Shown here piece after piece: positions 6,579-14,487 of a stretch of 64,000 nt of DNA; position 1 is the stretch's first letter, and each line of letters opens with the position of its first letter. This DNA is from Nonomuraea jabiensis. Lineage in GTDB: Bacteria; Actinomycetota; Actinomycetes; Streptosporangiales; Streptosporangiaceae. Location: positions 62,001-126,000 of the forward strand of contig NZ_JACHMB010000001.1 in the NCBI RefSeq assembly GCF_014204795.1, in the 5' to 3' direction. The translations under genes were made by a program, and so were the position numbers. The notes under the pieces were generated by a model. It saw only the letters and a program-made list of their open reading frames with translations. It was not told the DNA's origin and ran no database searches.

Positions 6579-8288
6579 TCAGGAGAGGCGATCGGCCCGC
6601 CGCTCGTCCGCGTCGGCCTCGGCGGCGCGCCCGAGCGCGCGCAGGGCGACGGCCCGGTTGGTGTACAGGTCGGGCTCGGGCCGCAGCTCGATGGCCCGGC
6701 TCAGGTCCTCGACCGCCCCTTCCAGGTCCCCGGCGGCATACCGCAGCACCCCCCGGTTCCCCCAGGCGGCGGCGAGCCCGGGCGCGCCCTCCACCGCGCG
6801 GTCCAGCGCCTCCCCCGCCGCCGCCAGCCGCCCCGCCGCCGTCTCCAGCTGCCCCAGCACCGTGAGCAGGTGGGGGTTGCCGGGCTCCAGGACGAGCCCG
6901 GCGACGACGTCGGCCAGGGCCTCCTCGTCCCGGCCCACCGCGGCCAGCAGCCCGGCCCGGTTGATGTACGCGTCCAGGTAGGACGGGTCCAGCTCGATCA
7001 CCCGCCCCAGGTCGGCCAGCGCCCCGTCGGTGTCGCCCCGCACGGTGTGCAGCTCCGCCCGGTTGTAGTACGCCTCCGGCAGCGGCGGCCCGGCCCGCAT
7101 GGCGCGTTCGAAGTCGGCCAGCGCCTCCTCGTGCCGCCCGAGCTTGAACAGCAGGTTCCCCCGCTCCAGGTAGTAGTCGGGAAAGGCCGGGTCCAGCGCG
7201 ATCGCGGCCGCGTAGTCCTCCATCGCCTCCTTGACGTGACCGAGCGCGGCCAGCAGCTGGGCCCGGTTGGCCAGCAGCACCATCCGGTGCAGCGGATGCC
7301 GCTCCCGCAGCTCGCGCGCCAGCTCGACGGCCGACTCGACCAGCGACAGCGCCGCGCCCGGCCGGCCGTGCCGCAGCTCGATCAGCGCCAGGCCGTTGAG
7401 GTCGAAGCCCAGCTTGAACGCCCGGTCCAGCGGCTCCGGCAGCAGGGTGGAGATGGCGATGGCCTCGTTGATCCAGCGCCGGGCCCGGCCCAGGTCACGG
7501 TGTGCGGGGTCGGGGTGGCGGGCGTCGAGCATGGCGGTGCCGTACGCGCTGGCGGCGTGCATCGCCGGATCCTGGCTGGCCGCGCGCACCTGGTCCCAGA
7601 TCGCCCGGGCGTCGTCGGTGCGGCCGAGGCCGCCCAGCGCGGTCGCGGTGCGCTGGGCGAAGCGCCACCACTGCTGGCCGCCCGGCTCGGTGCGCGCCAT
7701 GCCGCGCTCCCCCAGCTCGACGGCGGCGTGCAGGAATCCGTCGCGCATGCACCGGTCCACCAGGGCCCAGAGCTCGTCCGCGCTCCGGGTGTCGGGCGGC
7801 GGGTCGGGGCCGCCTGAGTAGCGCATGATCGTGAGGAGGTCCGGCGGGATGCGCCGCATCATGACGTCCAGGAGTTCGGTGTCCGTCGGGTCGGCCTCGG
7901 CGCCGTTGCACACGGCGATCGCCTGCCCGGGGCGTACGGCGACCATGAAGAACTCCGCGAGCCCGTTGGCCAGCCGCAGCGTGCGGCGCGGCGCGGGCAC
8001 GAGGATGCGCTCGTCCTCGGACAGCCCGGCGTCGATCGTGGTGCGCCGGACCGGCACGAGAGGGGCCAGTTCGGGCGCGGCGGCCCGGATCTCGATGTCG
8101 TGCGCCGCCACCAGGTCCCCGTCCCGCTCCAGAGCCTGCGGCACCAGGTGACGCAGCAGGGCGGCGGCGACAGTGTAGGGGCCGCGCGGCCGACGATGTC
8201 CGTCGATCAACGGTGTCAGCAGCCGCACGGCCCCCCATTGAGCGGGTGGTTCGCCCTGGACTCTGAGATGGGACTTTGCCTCGGTCAC
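6579..8288 (-). CDS. Tetratricopeptide-repeat protein, coupled to an upstream 24-residue ORF
   Basis: 569 residues. The C-terminal half (from about residue 330) is a series of at least six TPR units of the A-x-L-D-P-x-x-x-x-Y/A-x-x-N-R-A type. The N-terminal third is a different domain, with the segments RLLTPLIDGHRR, VRRTTIDAGLSEDERILV, FFMVAVRPGQAIAVCN and LLDVMMRRIPPDLL, which I do not recognise. No membrane segment or signal is seen. The GTG start overlaps the stop of the upstream peptide gene in a GTGA motif, so translation is coupled. A role as receptor or partner of that peptide is possible but is inference only. Confidence 0.8.
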   Translation of the reverse strand: MTEAKSHLRVQGEPPAQWGAVRLLTPLIDGHRRPRGPYTVAAALLRHLVPQALERDGDLVAAHDIEIRAAAPELAPLVPVRRTTIDAGLSEDERILVPAPRRTLRLANGLAEFFMVAVRPGQAIAVCNGAEADPTDTELLDVMMRRIPPDLLTIMRYSGGPDPPPDTRSADELWALVDRCMRDGFLHAAVELGERGMARTEPGGQQWWRFAQRTATALGGLGRTDDARAIWDQVRAASQDPAMHAASAYGTAMLDARHPDPAHRDLGRARRWINEAIAISTLLPEPLDRAFKLGFDLNGLALIELRHGRPGAALSLVESAVELARELRERHPLHRMVLLANRAQLLAALGHVKEAMEDYAAAIALDPAFPDYYLERGNLLFKLGRHEEALADFERAMRAGPPLPEAYYNRAELHTVRGDTDGALADLGRVIELDPSYLDAYINRAGLLAAVGRDEEALADVVAGLVLEPGNPHLLTVLGQLETAAGRLAAAGEALDRAVEGAPGLAAAWGNRGVLRYAAGDLEGAVEDLSRAIELRPEPDLYTNRAVALRALGRAAEADADERRADRLS

Positions 8289-8359
8289 CCCTTGTGAAGG
8301 ACGCTGGAGGTCCCCGCCAGCCTCGCGGTGCCAGGCTTGCGGACAATGATGCGCTTCAT
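8285..8359 (-). CDS. 24-residue basic peptide translationally coupled to the TPR protein
   Basis: A short ORF encoding a peptide that begins MKRIIVRKPGTARL and ends SSVLHKG, with seven Lys/Arg residues and no acidic residue. It has an excellent ribosome site (GGGGAGAGG, 6 bp from the ATG) and a good promoter 30 bp upstream, and its TGA overlaps the GTG of the TPR gene. These are signs of real translation. It could be a peptide precursor or signal, or simply a leader ORF that controls the TPR gene. No modification enzyme or dedicated exporter is adjacent, although an EamA transporter gene lies immediately upstream on the same strand. Confidence 0.6.
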   Translation of the reverse strand: MKRIIVRKPGTARLAGTSSVLHKG

Positions 8360-8388
8360 GACGTACCTCTCCCCTGGTGCTATTTCCC

Positions 8389-8417
8389 CATTATTGGTGC
8401 ACCCCGCCGAATATCAA
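8389..8417 (-). promoter_or_regulatory. Sigma-70-type promoter for the peptide/TPR operon
   Basis: On the minus strand TTGATA (8412-8417) and ATAATG (8389-8394) are separated by 17 bp, a close match to a housekeeping promoter in an otherwise GC-rich genome. The surrounding 8380-8490 stretch is unusually AT-rich. The predicted start point lies about 25 bp before the peptide ATG. Confidence 0.6.
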
Positions 8418-8484
8418 GATTTATGGTGAATAAGTGGGAGGTTAAACTCCAAAAAGCAGTTGCCTTTTGATTGACACCTGTAAC

Positions 8485-9753
8485 CTATTGGGGCCGAAAC
8501 CAACGCGGGAGGGCTTTCGTCCGGGATTGCTGCTCGGCCTCCTCCATCAGATCGCACAGGCACCGGCCGAGCAGGGTGACCGACCGGCAGCACCCCGGCC
8601 CCGGCAGATTCCTCGCCCGGACGATGAGCGTGGCCCGCTCGATCAGCCGCTCGAGGCTGGGCTCCCCGCCGCCCTTGAGCGAGCGCGTGTGCCAGGGGCA
8701 CGTCTCGACGTTCGCACAGGCCCCTCTGTCGAGGTACGGCGGCTGGCCGCCGCCGCCGAGCGGCAGCGCGTCCTCACGTTTGATCCTCAGGTCGGCCAGC
8801 GTCCTGGCCGCCCGGGCGGCGACGGCGAGCAGGGCCTGGTTGGCGCTGGGGCGCTCTTTTCCCAGCGCGGCGGTCCTCGCGGGCAGCGCGAGCAGCATCG
8901 CGCCGGCCATCAACCCCCCGCCGACGACCATGCCCCAGCCGATCTGCTCGTGGAACCAGATCACCGAGATCGCGGCCACCCAGAGCGGCTGCGACGACAT
9001 GAGGATCGCGCTCGGCACGGCGGTGACGTGCGCCTGGCCGTACGAGCGGGCCAGGAACCCCAGCGCGCACGACACCACCGCCAGGTGGCCCAGGATCAGC
9101 CAGTCGGACCCTCCCGACGGCAGCACGACCCCGTCGCGGACGGCGACGACCCCGGTGAGCAGCCCGATGGTGAACAGCTGGATCACCGTCAGCGCGTACG
9201 CGTGGAAGGTCTCACCCCGCTTGGACAAGTGCGCCAGCAGCAGCGTGTGGCCGGAGTAGAGCGCGGCGGCGGACAGCGTGACCCCGAGCGCCAGCACCGA
9301 GATCTCGTGGCCCTCCACCCCCCTCAGCAGCGTGAACACGGTCATCCCGGCCAGCGCGAGCACCACCCCCACCCAGATCCGGGTCGGCACCTTCACCTTG
9401 AACAGGACGAGCGCCAGGATGGGCGTGATCACCACGCTGCAGCCGACGGCGAACCCCGACAGCGAGGACGGCAGGCCGTGCAGCGCGGCGGCCTGACCCG
9501 CCTGACCGAGCCCGAACATCACCCCGAGAACGACCCCGTTGATCCAGGTCCTGCGCGGCAGCTCCCGAAGGCAGCGCGGCCTGATGGCGAGGAGGGTGAG
9601 CGCGGCGATCAGGTAGCGCTCGGCGAGCAGATCCTCCACCGGTAACCGCTGGATGAGATCCTTCATCAGCGGGAACGCCGACCCCCAAGCGGCGCTGACG
9701 AACAACAGAAGCACGGCTCCCAGGAGGGGTCGGGGAGCGGGCACGACTGCCAT
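8485..9753 (-). CDS. EamA/DMT-family transporter with a cysteine-rich C-terminal extension
   Basis: 422 residues. Residues 1-295 are a typical ten-helix drug/metabolite transporter made of two EamA repeats (AAWGSAFPLMKDLI; GVVLALAGMTVFTLL; SSQPLWVAAISVIWFHEQIGWG). The usual family length is about 300, but here a further 120 soluble residues follow, with CANVETCPWH and a cluster CCRSV...GRCLCDL. The extension is in frame and has normal codon use. It could be a regulatory or metal-binding tail or the relic of a fused gene. The protein is expected in the cytoplasmic membrane as an exporter or permease of unknown substrate. No strong ribosome site precedes the ATG at 9753. Confidence 0.82.
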   Translation of the reverse strand: MAVVPAPRPLLGAVLLLFVSAAWGSAFPLMKDLIQRLPVEDLLAERYLIAALTLLAIRPRCLRELPRRTWINGVVLGVMFGLGQAGQAAALHGLPSSLSGFAVGCSVVITPILALVLFKVKVPTRIWVGVVLALAGMTVFTLLRGVEGHEISVLALGVTLSAAALYSGHTLLLAHLSKRGETFHAYALTVIQLFTIGLLTGVVAVRDGVVLPSGGSDWLILGHLAVVSCALGFLARSYGQAHVTAVPSAILMSSQPLWVAAISVIWFHEQIGWGMVVGGGLMAGAMLLALPARTAALGKERPSANQALLAVAARAARTLADLRIKREDALPLGGGGQPPYLDRGACANVETCPWHTRSLKGGGEPSLERLIERATLIVRARNLPGPGCCRSVTLLGRCLCDLMEEAEQQSRTKALPRWFRPQ

Positions 9754-9805
9754 GGCAAAAGCATCTCACTACTATTCGCAGCCACTGATGTACAGGGAGC
9801 AGTCG

Positions 9806-9904
9806 GTGAGGTTCCTCTACAACTCGGTATTAGGAGCCTCACCCGCGGGTTCGTACATCCATACCGCGGACACCGGAATCGGCGTCGTCGCGTACTGCGG
9901 GTGA
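9806..9904 (+). CDS. Possible 32-residue small ORF with a TTA codon
   Basis: A short frame (GTG at 9806, preceded 6 bp upstream by AGGGAG; a longer version could use the ATG at 9788) ending SYIHTADTGIGVVAYCG. It includes a TTA codon. The divergent region between the EamA gene and the GNAT gene holds no better candidate. The frame may be chance; the only support is the ribosome site and the unusual hydrophobic end. Confidence 0.2.
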   Translation: MRFLYNSVLGASPAGSYIHTADTGIGVVAYCG

Positions 9905-9974
9905 CGGAAGGAATGTCGGCGGAGAAGTCACGCCGGGAGCCCGGGAAAGATCACCGGGGAAGGGGTGGAAGCGG

Positions 9975-10002
9975 CCCCAGGAGGGGTGCCCCAGGAGGGG
10001 TG
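9975..10002. repeat. 14-bp perfect tandem repeat downstream of the GNAT gene
   Basis: CCCCAGGAGGGGTG occurs twice head to tail (9975-9988, 9989-10002). Each unit contains CCCC-AGGA-GGGG and can fold into a small hairpin, so the pair could act as a factor-dependent terminator or 3' stabiliser for the leftward XRE-GNAT operon, whose stop is at 10031. The remaining bases of 9905-10030 contain nothing else I can identify. Confidence 0.5.
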
Positions 10003-10030
10003 AGGGTGGGGCCGTGCGCCAGGGTGGCTC

Positions 10031-10519
10031 TCAGAGCTCGATGACCGCCGGAGGGGCCAGGCGTTTCTCGAGGTACACGACAGTGTGGTCACCGACCCGC
10101 TGTCTGGACAGCTCGCGCCATCCCTCTCGCTCGTAGAGCGCCAGGGCGGCCTCCTGGCTGAGCGTGGTGTCGCCTCTGACGCGCTCGAAGCCGAGGTCCA
10201 CCGCGCGCCGTTCGAGTGCGAGTAGCATGGCCGCGCCGTAGCCGCGCCGCTGGAAGTCCGGGTGGACTCTCAGCCGGCACATCTCGACCGTGGCCGTGTC
10301 GACGGGTTTGAGCCCGCCCATCGCGACGACCCGCTTGTCCACCTCGCCGACCAGGAAGTCACCGCCGCAGCCCAGGTAGATCTCCTGGATGCGCGGGAAG
10401 TCGTCGTCGTAGTAGACGCCGTCGCCCGGCACCAGTCCCACCTCGGCGAGGGAGATCCGGTGGAGTGCGAGGATGGTGTCGAGATCGGACCACCGATAGC
10501 GCCGGATCTCCAAGTTCAT
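10031..10519 (-). CDS. GNAT-family N-acetyltransferase
   Basis: 162 residues with the complete GNAT core: strand 2-3 (GDFLVGEVDKRVVAMGGL), strand 4 with MCRLRVHPDFQ, the acetyl-CoA pyrophosphate loop RRGYGAAM, and the C-terminal ALYEREGWRELSR. The acceptor substrate is unknown. Its ATG overlaps the stop of the upstream XRE regulator (ATGA), so the two are co-translated; the regulator may control or be functionally linked to the acetyltransferase. Confidence 0.87.
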   Translation of the reverse strand: MNLEIRRYRWSDLDTILALHRISLAEVGLVPGDGVYYDDDFPRIQEIYLGCGGDFLVGEVDKRVVAMGGLKPVDTATVEMCRLRVHPDFQRRGYGAAMLLALERRAVDLGFERVRGDTTLSQEAALALYEREGWRELSRQRVGDHTVVYLEKRLAPPAVIEL

Positions 10520-12057
10520 GCACCGCCGCCTTTCATCTGGACCTTCGGCCGGCGCAGTTCGGCCCTGTACTCCTCGAGTTTCGCGTGGTTGGCGTCACGG
10601 GCCATGATCGCCTGTTCGAGCGCCAGGGCGGGACGCATGATGAAATCGGTCATGTACTCGTCGCCGAGCATCCGCAGCGCCCTGGTGCCGATGTCCAGCG
10701 CGGAGTCGAGCTCCCCGTCGATCACGCGGCACTGGGCCTGGTCGAGCCTGATCAGCGTCTGGTCGAGGATGTGGTCCTCGTACTTCTCCAGCGCCTGGTC
10801 GAGCACCACCTCGGCCTCCAGCGTCTGGCCGAGCTTGGTGAGCACGTCGCCCTGGTAGAAGTAGAGCTGCTTCTCCGTGTAGCCGAACGCCATGTCCGAC
10901 TGGTGCTCGGGCCGCATGTGGGAGAAGGCGCTCCTGGCCCTGGCCAGCGCGCGTTTCGCCTGGTCGACGATCTCCTTCTTGTTCTCGGAGCCCGAGAGCA
11001 TCGCCAGCGCCCGCGCCTCGACGACCGGTGCCATCGCCTGCGCGGGGCAGGCCACGGCGCCCGCCAGGTCGCGGCTCTTCTTCGCCAGGTTGAGGGCCTC
11101 CCGGGCGTCGCCGAAGTAGAGCGGGACGAGCGACTCGCGGGCGGTGATCCACGCGCGCAGCGCGCGGTCGCCCGTCTCGTCGGCCGCGGTGCGCCCGGTC
11201 CTGAAGAAGGAGCGGGCCAGCCGGTGGTCACCGAGATTGATCATGATCATGCCGCCCAGCCCCGCCAGCTGGGCCGCCATCCGCAGCAGGCGGTCCTGCA
11301 GGTCGACGGGCTGCCGGCAGCCCAGCGCCTGGCGTACGGCGCTCATCTCGAGCATCACGTCGCACAGCAGGCGCAGGGGGGCCGTGGTCGTGTACTGGCG
11401 GCCGAAGCTCTGCGTGGCCTCTTCCCACTGGTCGAGCATCGCCGCCGACACCGTGGCCTTGACGAGCGTCTCGTCCATCCGGCGCCTGATGCCCTCGCAC
11501 GCGCCGAGCACCGGCCCGTCGAGCTCGGTGGCGGCGCTGGTGCCGGGGTTGAGCAGGTTGAGCATGGTGCGCCGGAGGATGTTCTCGTCCTCGTCGCTCT
11601 CCGCCTCCGGGGGCGAGCCGGGCTCGCGCTCCGCCGGCGCTAACGGCCGGTCCGTGCCGTCTTCCAGCGGCACGCCCGGAGTGCGGTGCCCGCGGCCGCA
11701 GATGCACGGCCCGTCGAAACCGAGCTCCAGCGGCTCCACCCGATAGACCGTGCACAGATAGTGCAGGTATTCGGGCCCTGGGCGCTTGAGCCCGCTCTCG
11801 TAGGCCGACAGCAGGGTCTCTCCGATGCCGGGCATCGCCTTGTTGTCACGTTCGAACAGGGCTCTGATCTGCTCGATGACATCCGCCAGCGCGATGCCGT
11901 AGGAAAGACGGTGGGATTTGACGCGGCTGGTACCGAACTGCGGAGTGCACTGCTCATGGATCTCGTCAGCTATCTGGGCCGAAGTGCGCCCGGCGGCCAG
12001 CCCCTTGGCTCTGATCCGCCGTGCGATCTCCGTTTCCCTGTGCTGTCTGCCGGACAT
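10516..12057 (-). CDS. XRE-family regulator with C-terminal TPR-like domain
   Basis: 513 residues. Residues 35-100 carry a lambda-repressor-like helix-turn-helix (SYGIALADVIEQIRALFERDN ... ETLLSAYESGLKRPGPEYLHYL). A CICGRG cysteine pair follows near residue 118, then a Pro/Glu-rich linker, then a long alpha-helical region with TPR-like repeats (ITARESLVPLYFGDAREAL, QLYFYQGDVLTKLGQ). This architecture matches actinomycete XRE regulators that bind a partner protein or peptide through their TPR-like part. It is divergent from a 94-residue protein at 12334 and co-translated with a GNAT gene downstream. Confidence 0.82.
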   Translation of the reverse strand: MSGRQHRETEIARRIRAKGLAAGRTSAQIADEIHEQCTPQFGTSRVKSHRLSYGIALADVIEQIRALFERDNKAMPGIGETLLSAYESGLKRPGPEYLHYLCTVYRVEPLELGFDGPCICGRGHRTPGVPLEDGTDRPLAPAEREPGSPPEAESDEDENILRRTMLNLLNPGTSAATELDGPVLGACEGIRRRMDETLVKATVSAAMLDQWEEATQSFGRQYTTTAPLRLLCDVMLEMSAVRQALGCRQPVDLQDRLLRMAAQLAGLGGMIMINLGDHRLARSFFRTGRTAADETGDRALRAWITARESLVPLYFGDAREALNLAKKSRDLAGAVACPAQAMAPVVEARALAMLSGSENKKEIVDQAKRALARARSAFSHMRPEHQSDMAFGYTEKQLYFYQGDVLTKLGQTLEAEVVLDQALEKYEDHILDQTLIRLDQAQCRVIDGELDSALDIGTRALRMLGDEYMTDFIMRPALALEQAIMARDANHAKLEEYRAELRRPKVQMKGGGA

Positions 12058-12333
12058 CCCGGCCCCTCTCGCGCGTGTCTCGACCGGTCCACAACTGGTG
12101 ACTCAGCGTAGCGTCCATGTAGCTGTGCGCCTACCCAAGAGTGTGAACCAATGTCGCCAGCTTGAAAACGCCCGGCATCCAGCGTACGGATAAGGATCGT
12201 CCTCCGAGGGACTGTTTCTTACATCCCACGAGGGAGAAGCAACTCCCCGTGACCGGGGGGCCGGCGTTGCGCCCGCCCTTGACATGAGCCATGTTTGGCC
12301 CACCAGCCGATTCCCAAAAGGAGGGGACGAAAG
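12058..12333. other. Divergent regulatory gap between XRE operon and small protein gene
   Basis: 276 bp without a supported gene. It must hold promoters for both flanking genes. A TTGACA hexamer occurs on the plus strand (12278-12283), but no convincing -10 element follows at 17 bp. No clear inverted repeat was found. Confidence 0.4.
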
Positions 12334-12618
12334 GTGGGGGACGACAACTTCGAGCATCTGAAGCGTCTCGTATCCGAACTCGACGCTCACGGGTTGCTCG
12401 CGAGAGTGGTCCAGACCCAGGGCGGGCGCATGTTCGCACGGGTCATCAACCCGAACGCGACCAGCCTGTCGGAGAACGTCACCTGTCGGTCGACGAGCGC
12501 ATCCGACGCACCGGACTGGTGGTACTGCTGGTCCTGGGGAGAACGGATGCACAAGGCCGACGACCCGGCTGGAGCGGCCACGAAGGTCGCACGCGTGCTG
12601 GCCGCCGTGGGCGAGTGA
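12334..12618 (+). CDS. Small protein with aromatic WWYCWSWGE motif, probable partner of the XRE regulator
   Basis: 94 residues. An N-terminal amphipathic helix (FEHLKRLVSELDAHGL) is followed by a beta-rich part (ARVVQTQGGRMFARVINP), ATSLSENVTCR, and the striking WWYCWSWGERM, then a short helix. Similar small proteins lie beside XRE/DUF397-type regulator genes in many actinomycetes, but their function is not established. GTG at 12334 was chosen because AAGGAGGGG stands 9 bp upstream; a longer frame exists but has no ribosome site. Confidence 0.7.
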   Translation: MGDDNFEHLKRLVSELDAHGLLARVVQTQGGRMFARVINPNATSLSENVTCRSTSASDAPDWWYCWSWGERMHKADDPAGAATKVARVLAAVGE

Positions 12619-12630
12619 CAAAGCGGTGAC

Positions 12631-12654
12631 CCGGGTGGAGCGCAGCCACCCCGG
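12631..12654 (+). terminator. Hairpin just after the small protein gene
   Basis: CCGGGTGG and CCACCCCGG flank a 7-nt loop (AGCGCAG), giving a stem of six uninterrupted GC-rich pairs with one bulge. It begins 13 bp after the stop at 12618. No T-run follows, as is usual in high-GC actinomycete terminators, so termination is a guess. Confidence 0.35.
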
Positions 12655-13084
12655 CTCACCGCACCCACGGCGGCTTCAACGGAGCCGGCGGGGTGGCCGG
12701 TGCGGAGGGACTCCCGTATGCCGGAGCCCTTGGTCGCCCCGCCGGTTCCGGCCCCAGGCACGGTCTCGCACGCCGTGCCTGTCCACCCCTGGGCACGGTC
12801 GCGCAGCTCGTATGCCGTGCCTGACCACAGCCACCCGACCGGTCTTCCCGGGCGGGTGTTCGGGGGATCCCTCCCGGAACCGGCACGGGACACGCTTCCG
12901 GGTGCGCGTCCCGTTCCGAGCCGTCCGTCATCGGAGCGTCCGCTCTCTCCCTCCGCGGCCCAGAGAGCAGGCGTCCCCGTCTTCCCCGGCGTGATGTGAC
13001 GGCGGGCGGTCCGGTCGGCGGTATTTTTGGATCGAATCGGTCCAAAGCAGCCGACCGAACCGCTTCCGGAGGGGGATCTACCCA
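12655..13084. other. Non-coding gap with two tandem hairpins and an operator-like palindrome
   Basis: 430 bp with no frame that looks coding. Two related hairpins lie in tandem: GGCACGG...CCGTGCC at 12757-12779 and again at 12792-12821, each with a 7-bp perfect stem. Further along, TTTGGA...TCCAAA (13026-13031 and 13041-13046) forms an inverted repeat centred in AT-richer DNA upstream of mscS and may be an operator. The rest shows nothing I can name. Confidence 0.45.
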
Positions 13085-14080
13085 GTGTTACTGCTGGTGA
13101 CAGCGTCGCCACCACCCGCTTCTCCGTCGGGCCTGTCCGACTTCGAGAAGCTGACCCAGCAAATGGCTGGGAGCTGCGAGAACGACCCGGCGGGCATTTG
13201 CTCTACCCTTGTCGGGATGTGGGACAACCCGACCTGGGCGCCCTTGGTGGCCAGCCTGATCACCATCGTCCTGATCCTCGTGCTCGCGATCGTGCTCCGC
13301 AAAGTCGCGCACCGGGTCATCACGAGGGTGGTCAACCGCGCGGCCACGGGTGGTTCGATCACCAGCAGGTTCCGCAAGAACGCGGTGCCCGACAGCATCG
13401 ACGCGCTGCTGCACGAACGGCGCAAGCAGCGCGCCGAGACCATGGGCTCCGTGCTCAAGCACGTCGCCTCGATCGTCATCCTCGGCACCGCGGTGCTGAC
13501 CGTGCTCGACCGGCTGACGATCCCGATCGCGCCCCTGCTGACCAGTGTCGGCATCCTCGGCGTGGCCATCGGCTTCGGCGCCCAGGAGCTGGTCAAGGAC
13601 TTCATCGCGGGCATGTTCATGCTGCTGGAAGACCAGTACGGCGTGGGCGACGTGATCGACGCCGGCGCCGCGGTCGGCACGGTCGAGGCGGTCACCCTGC
13701 GCGTCACCAGGCTGCGCGACGTCGACGGCCGCGTCTGGTACGTCCGCAACGGCACCATCACCCGGGTCGGCAACGAGTCGCAGGGCTGGTCGCGGGCCTA
13801 TATGGACGTCCCGGTGGCCTACGACGCGGACATCGTGAGCGTCCGGGTGCTCCTGGAGCACGTGGCCGAGGAGATCTGGGCCGACGGCGAGTTCCGCGAG
13901 ACCAAGATCGTGGAGCAGCCGCAGGTGTACGGCGTCGAGCAGATGTCCGACAGCTCGCTGGTGTTCCGCATCAGCGCCAAGACCCTGCCCTCGGCGCAGG
14001 CCGAGGTGTCCAGGGAGCTCAGGTTCCGGGTCAAGTCCGCACTCGACTCCGCCGGCATCCCCATGGTCGCCACCGCATAG
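13085..14080 (+). CDS. MscS-family mechanosensitive ion channel
   Basis: 331 residues. After an unusual N-terminal stretch with two cysteines (MAGSCENDPAGICS) come membrane helices at about residues 58-76 and 120-138, and then the pore-lining helix GILGVAIGFGAQELVKDFIAGMFMLLEDQYGVGDVI, the hallmark of the MscS fold; the beta domain follows (VEAVTLRVTRLRDVDGRVWYVRNGTI). It releases solutes on hypo-osmotic shock. The GTG at 13085 is preceded by GGAGGGGG at 10 bp. The second codon is TTA (13088-13090), so expression may depend on the rare leucine tRNA. Nine bases separate it from the globin gene. Confidence 0.9.
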   Translation: MLLLVTASPPPASPSGLSDFEKLTQQMAGSCENDPAGICSTLVGMWDNPTWAPLVASLITIVLILVLAIVLRKVAHRVITRVVNRAATGGSITSRFRKNAVPDSIDALLHERRKQRAETMGSVLKHVASIVILGTAVLTVLDRLTIPIAPLLTSVGILGVAIGFGAQELVKDFIAGMFMLLEDQYGVGDVIDAGAAVGTVEAVTLRVTRLRDVDGRVWYVRNGTITRVGNESQGWSRAYMDVPVAYDADIVSVRVLLEHVAEEIWADGEFRETKIVEQPQVYGVEQMSDSSLVFRISAKTLPSAQAEVSRELRFRVKSALDSAGIPMVATA

Positions 14081-14089
14081 GCTGAGACG

Positions 14090-14470
14090 GTGAGTGAGAC
14101 CTCCTTCTACGACGCCGTCGGGGGCGACGAGACCTTCCGGCGCCTCGTGCACCGTTTCTACGAGGGCGTCGCGGAAGACCCTTTGCTGCGGCCGCTCTAC
14201 CCGGAGTCCGATTTCGAGGGCGCCGAAGAGCGGCTGCGGGGCTTCCTGATCCAGTACTGGGGCGGGCCCAACACCTACAGCCAGCAGCGCGGCCACCCGA
14301 GGCTGCGCATGCGGCACATGCCGTTCGTGATCGGCGAGCCGGAGCGGGACGCCTGGCTGCGGCACATGCGTGACGCGGTCGACTCGCTCGACCTGCCGGA
14401 AGAGCTGGAGACCAGGCTCTGGGACTATCTGGTCTACGCGGCCCACAGCCTGGTGAACTCCCCGACATAG
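14090..14470 (+). CDS. glbO: Group II truncated haemoglobin
   Basis: 126 residues, the usual length for a 2-on-2 globin. It has [23 protein letters not shown] (helix A/B with Tyr B10), [38 protein letters not shown] (helices E/F with the proximal histidine) and a tryptophan in AWLRHM at the G8 position, which defines group II. Such proteins bind O2 and NO and are linked to NO or peroxide detoxification. It starts at GTG 14090 and probably shares a transcript with mscS and the glucosidase. Confidence 0.9.
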   Translation: MSETSFYDAVGGDETFRRLVHRFYEGVAEDPLLRPLYPESDFEGAEERLRGFLIQYWGGPNTYSQQRGHPRLRMRHMPFVIGEPERDAWLRHMRDAVDSLDLPEELETRLWDYLVYAAHSLVNSPT

Positions 14471-14487
14471 CGGGCAGAACACGCCAC

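Noticed and set aside
9781..9900. tRNA-like segment with GCGGGTTCGTACATCC
   Set aside because: The T-loop context is wrong (no paired TPsiC stem, no acceptor stem or CCA-proximal pairing), so it does not fold as a tRNA.
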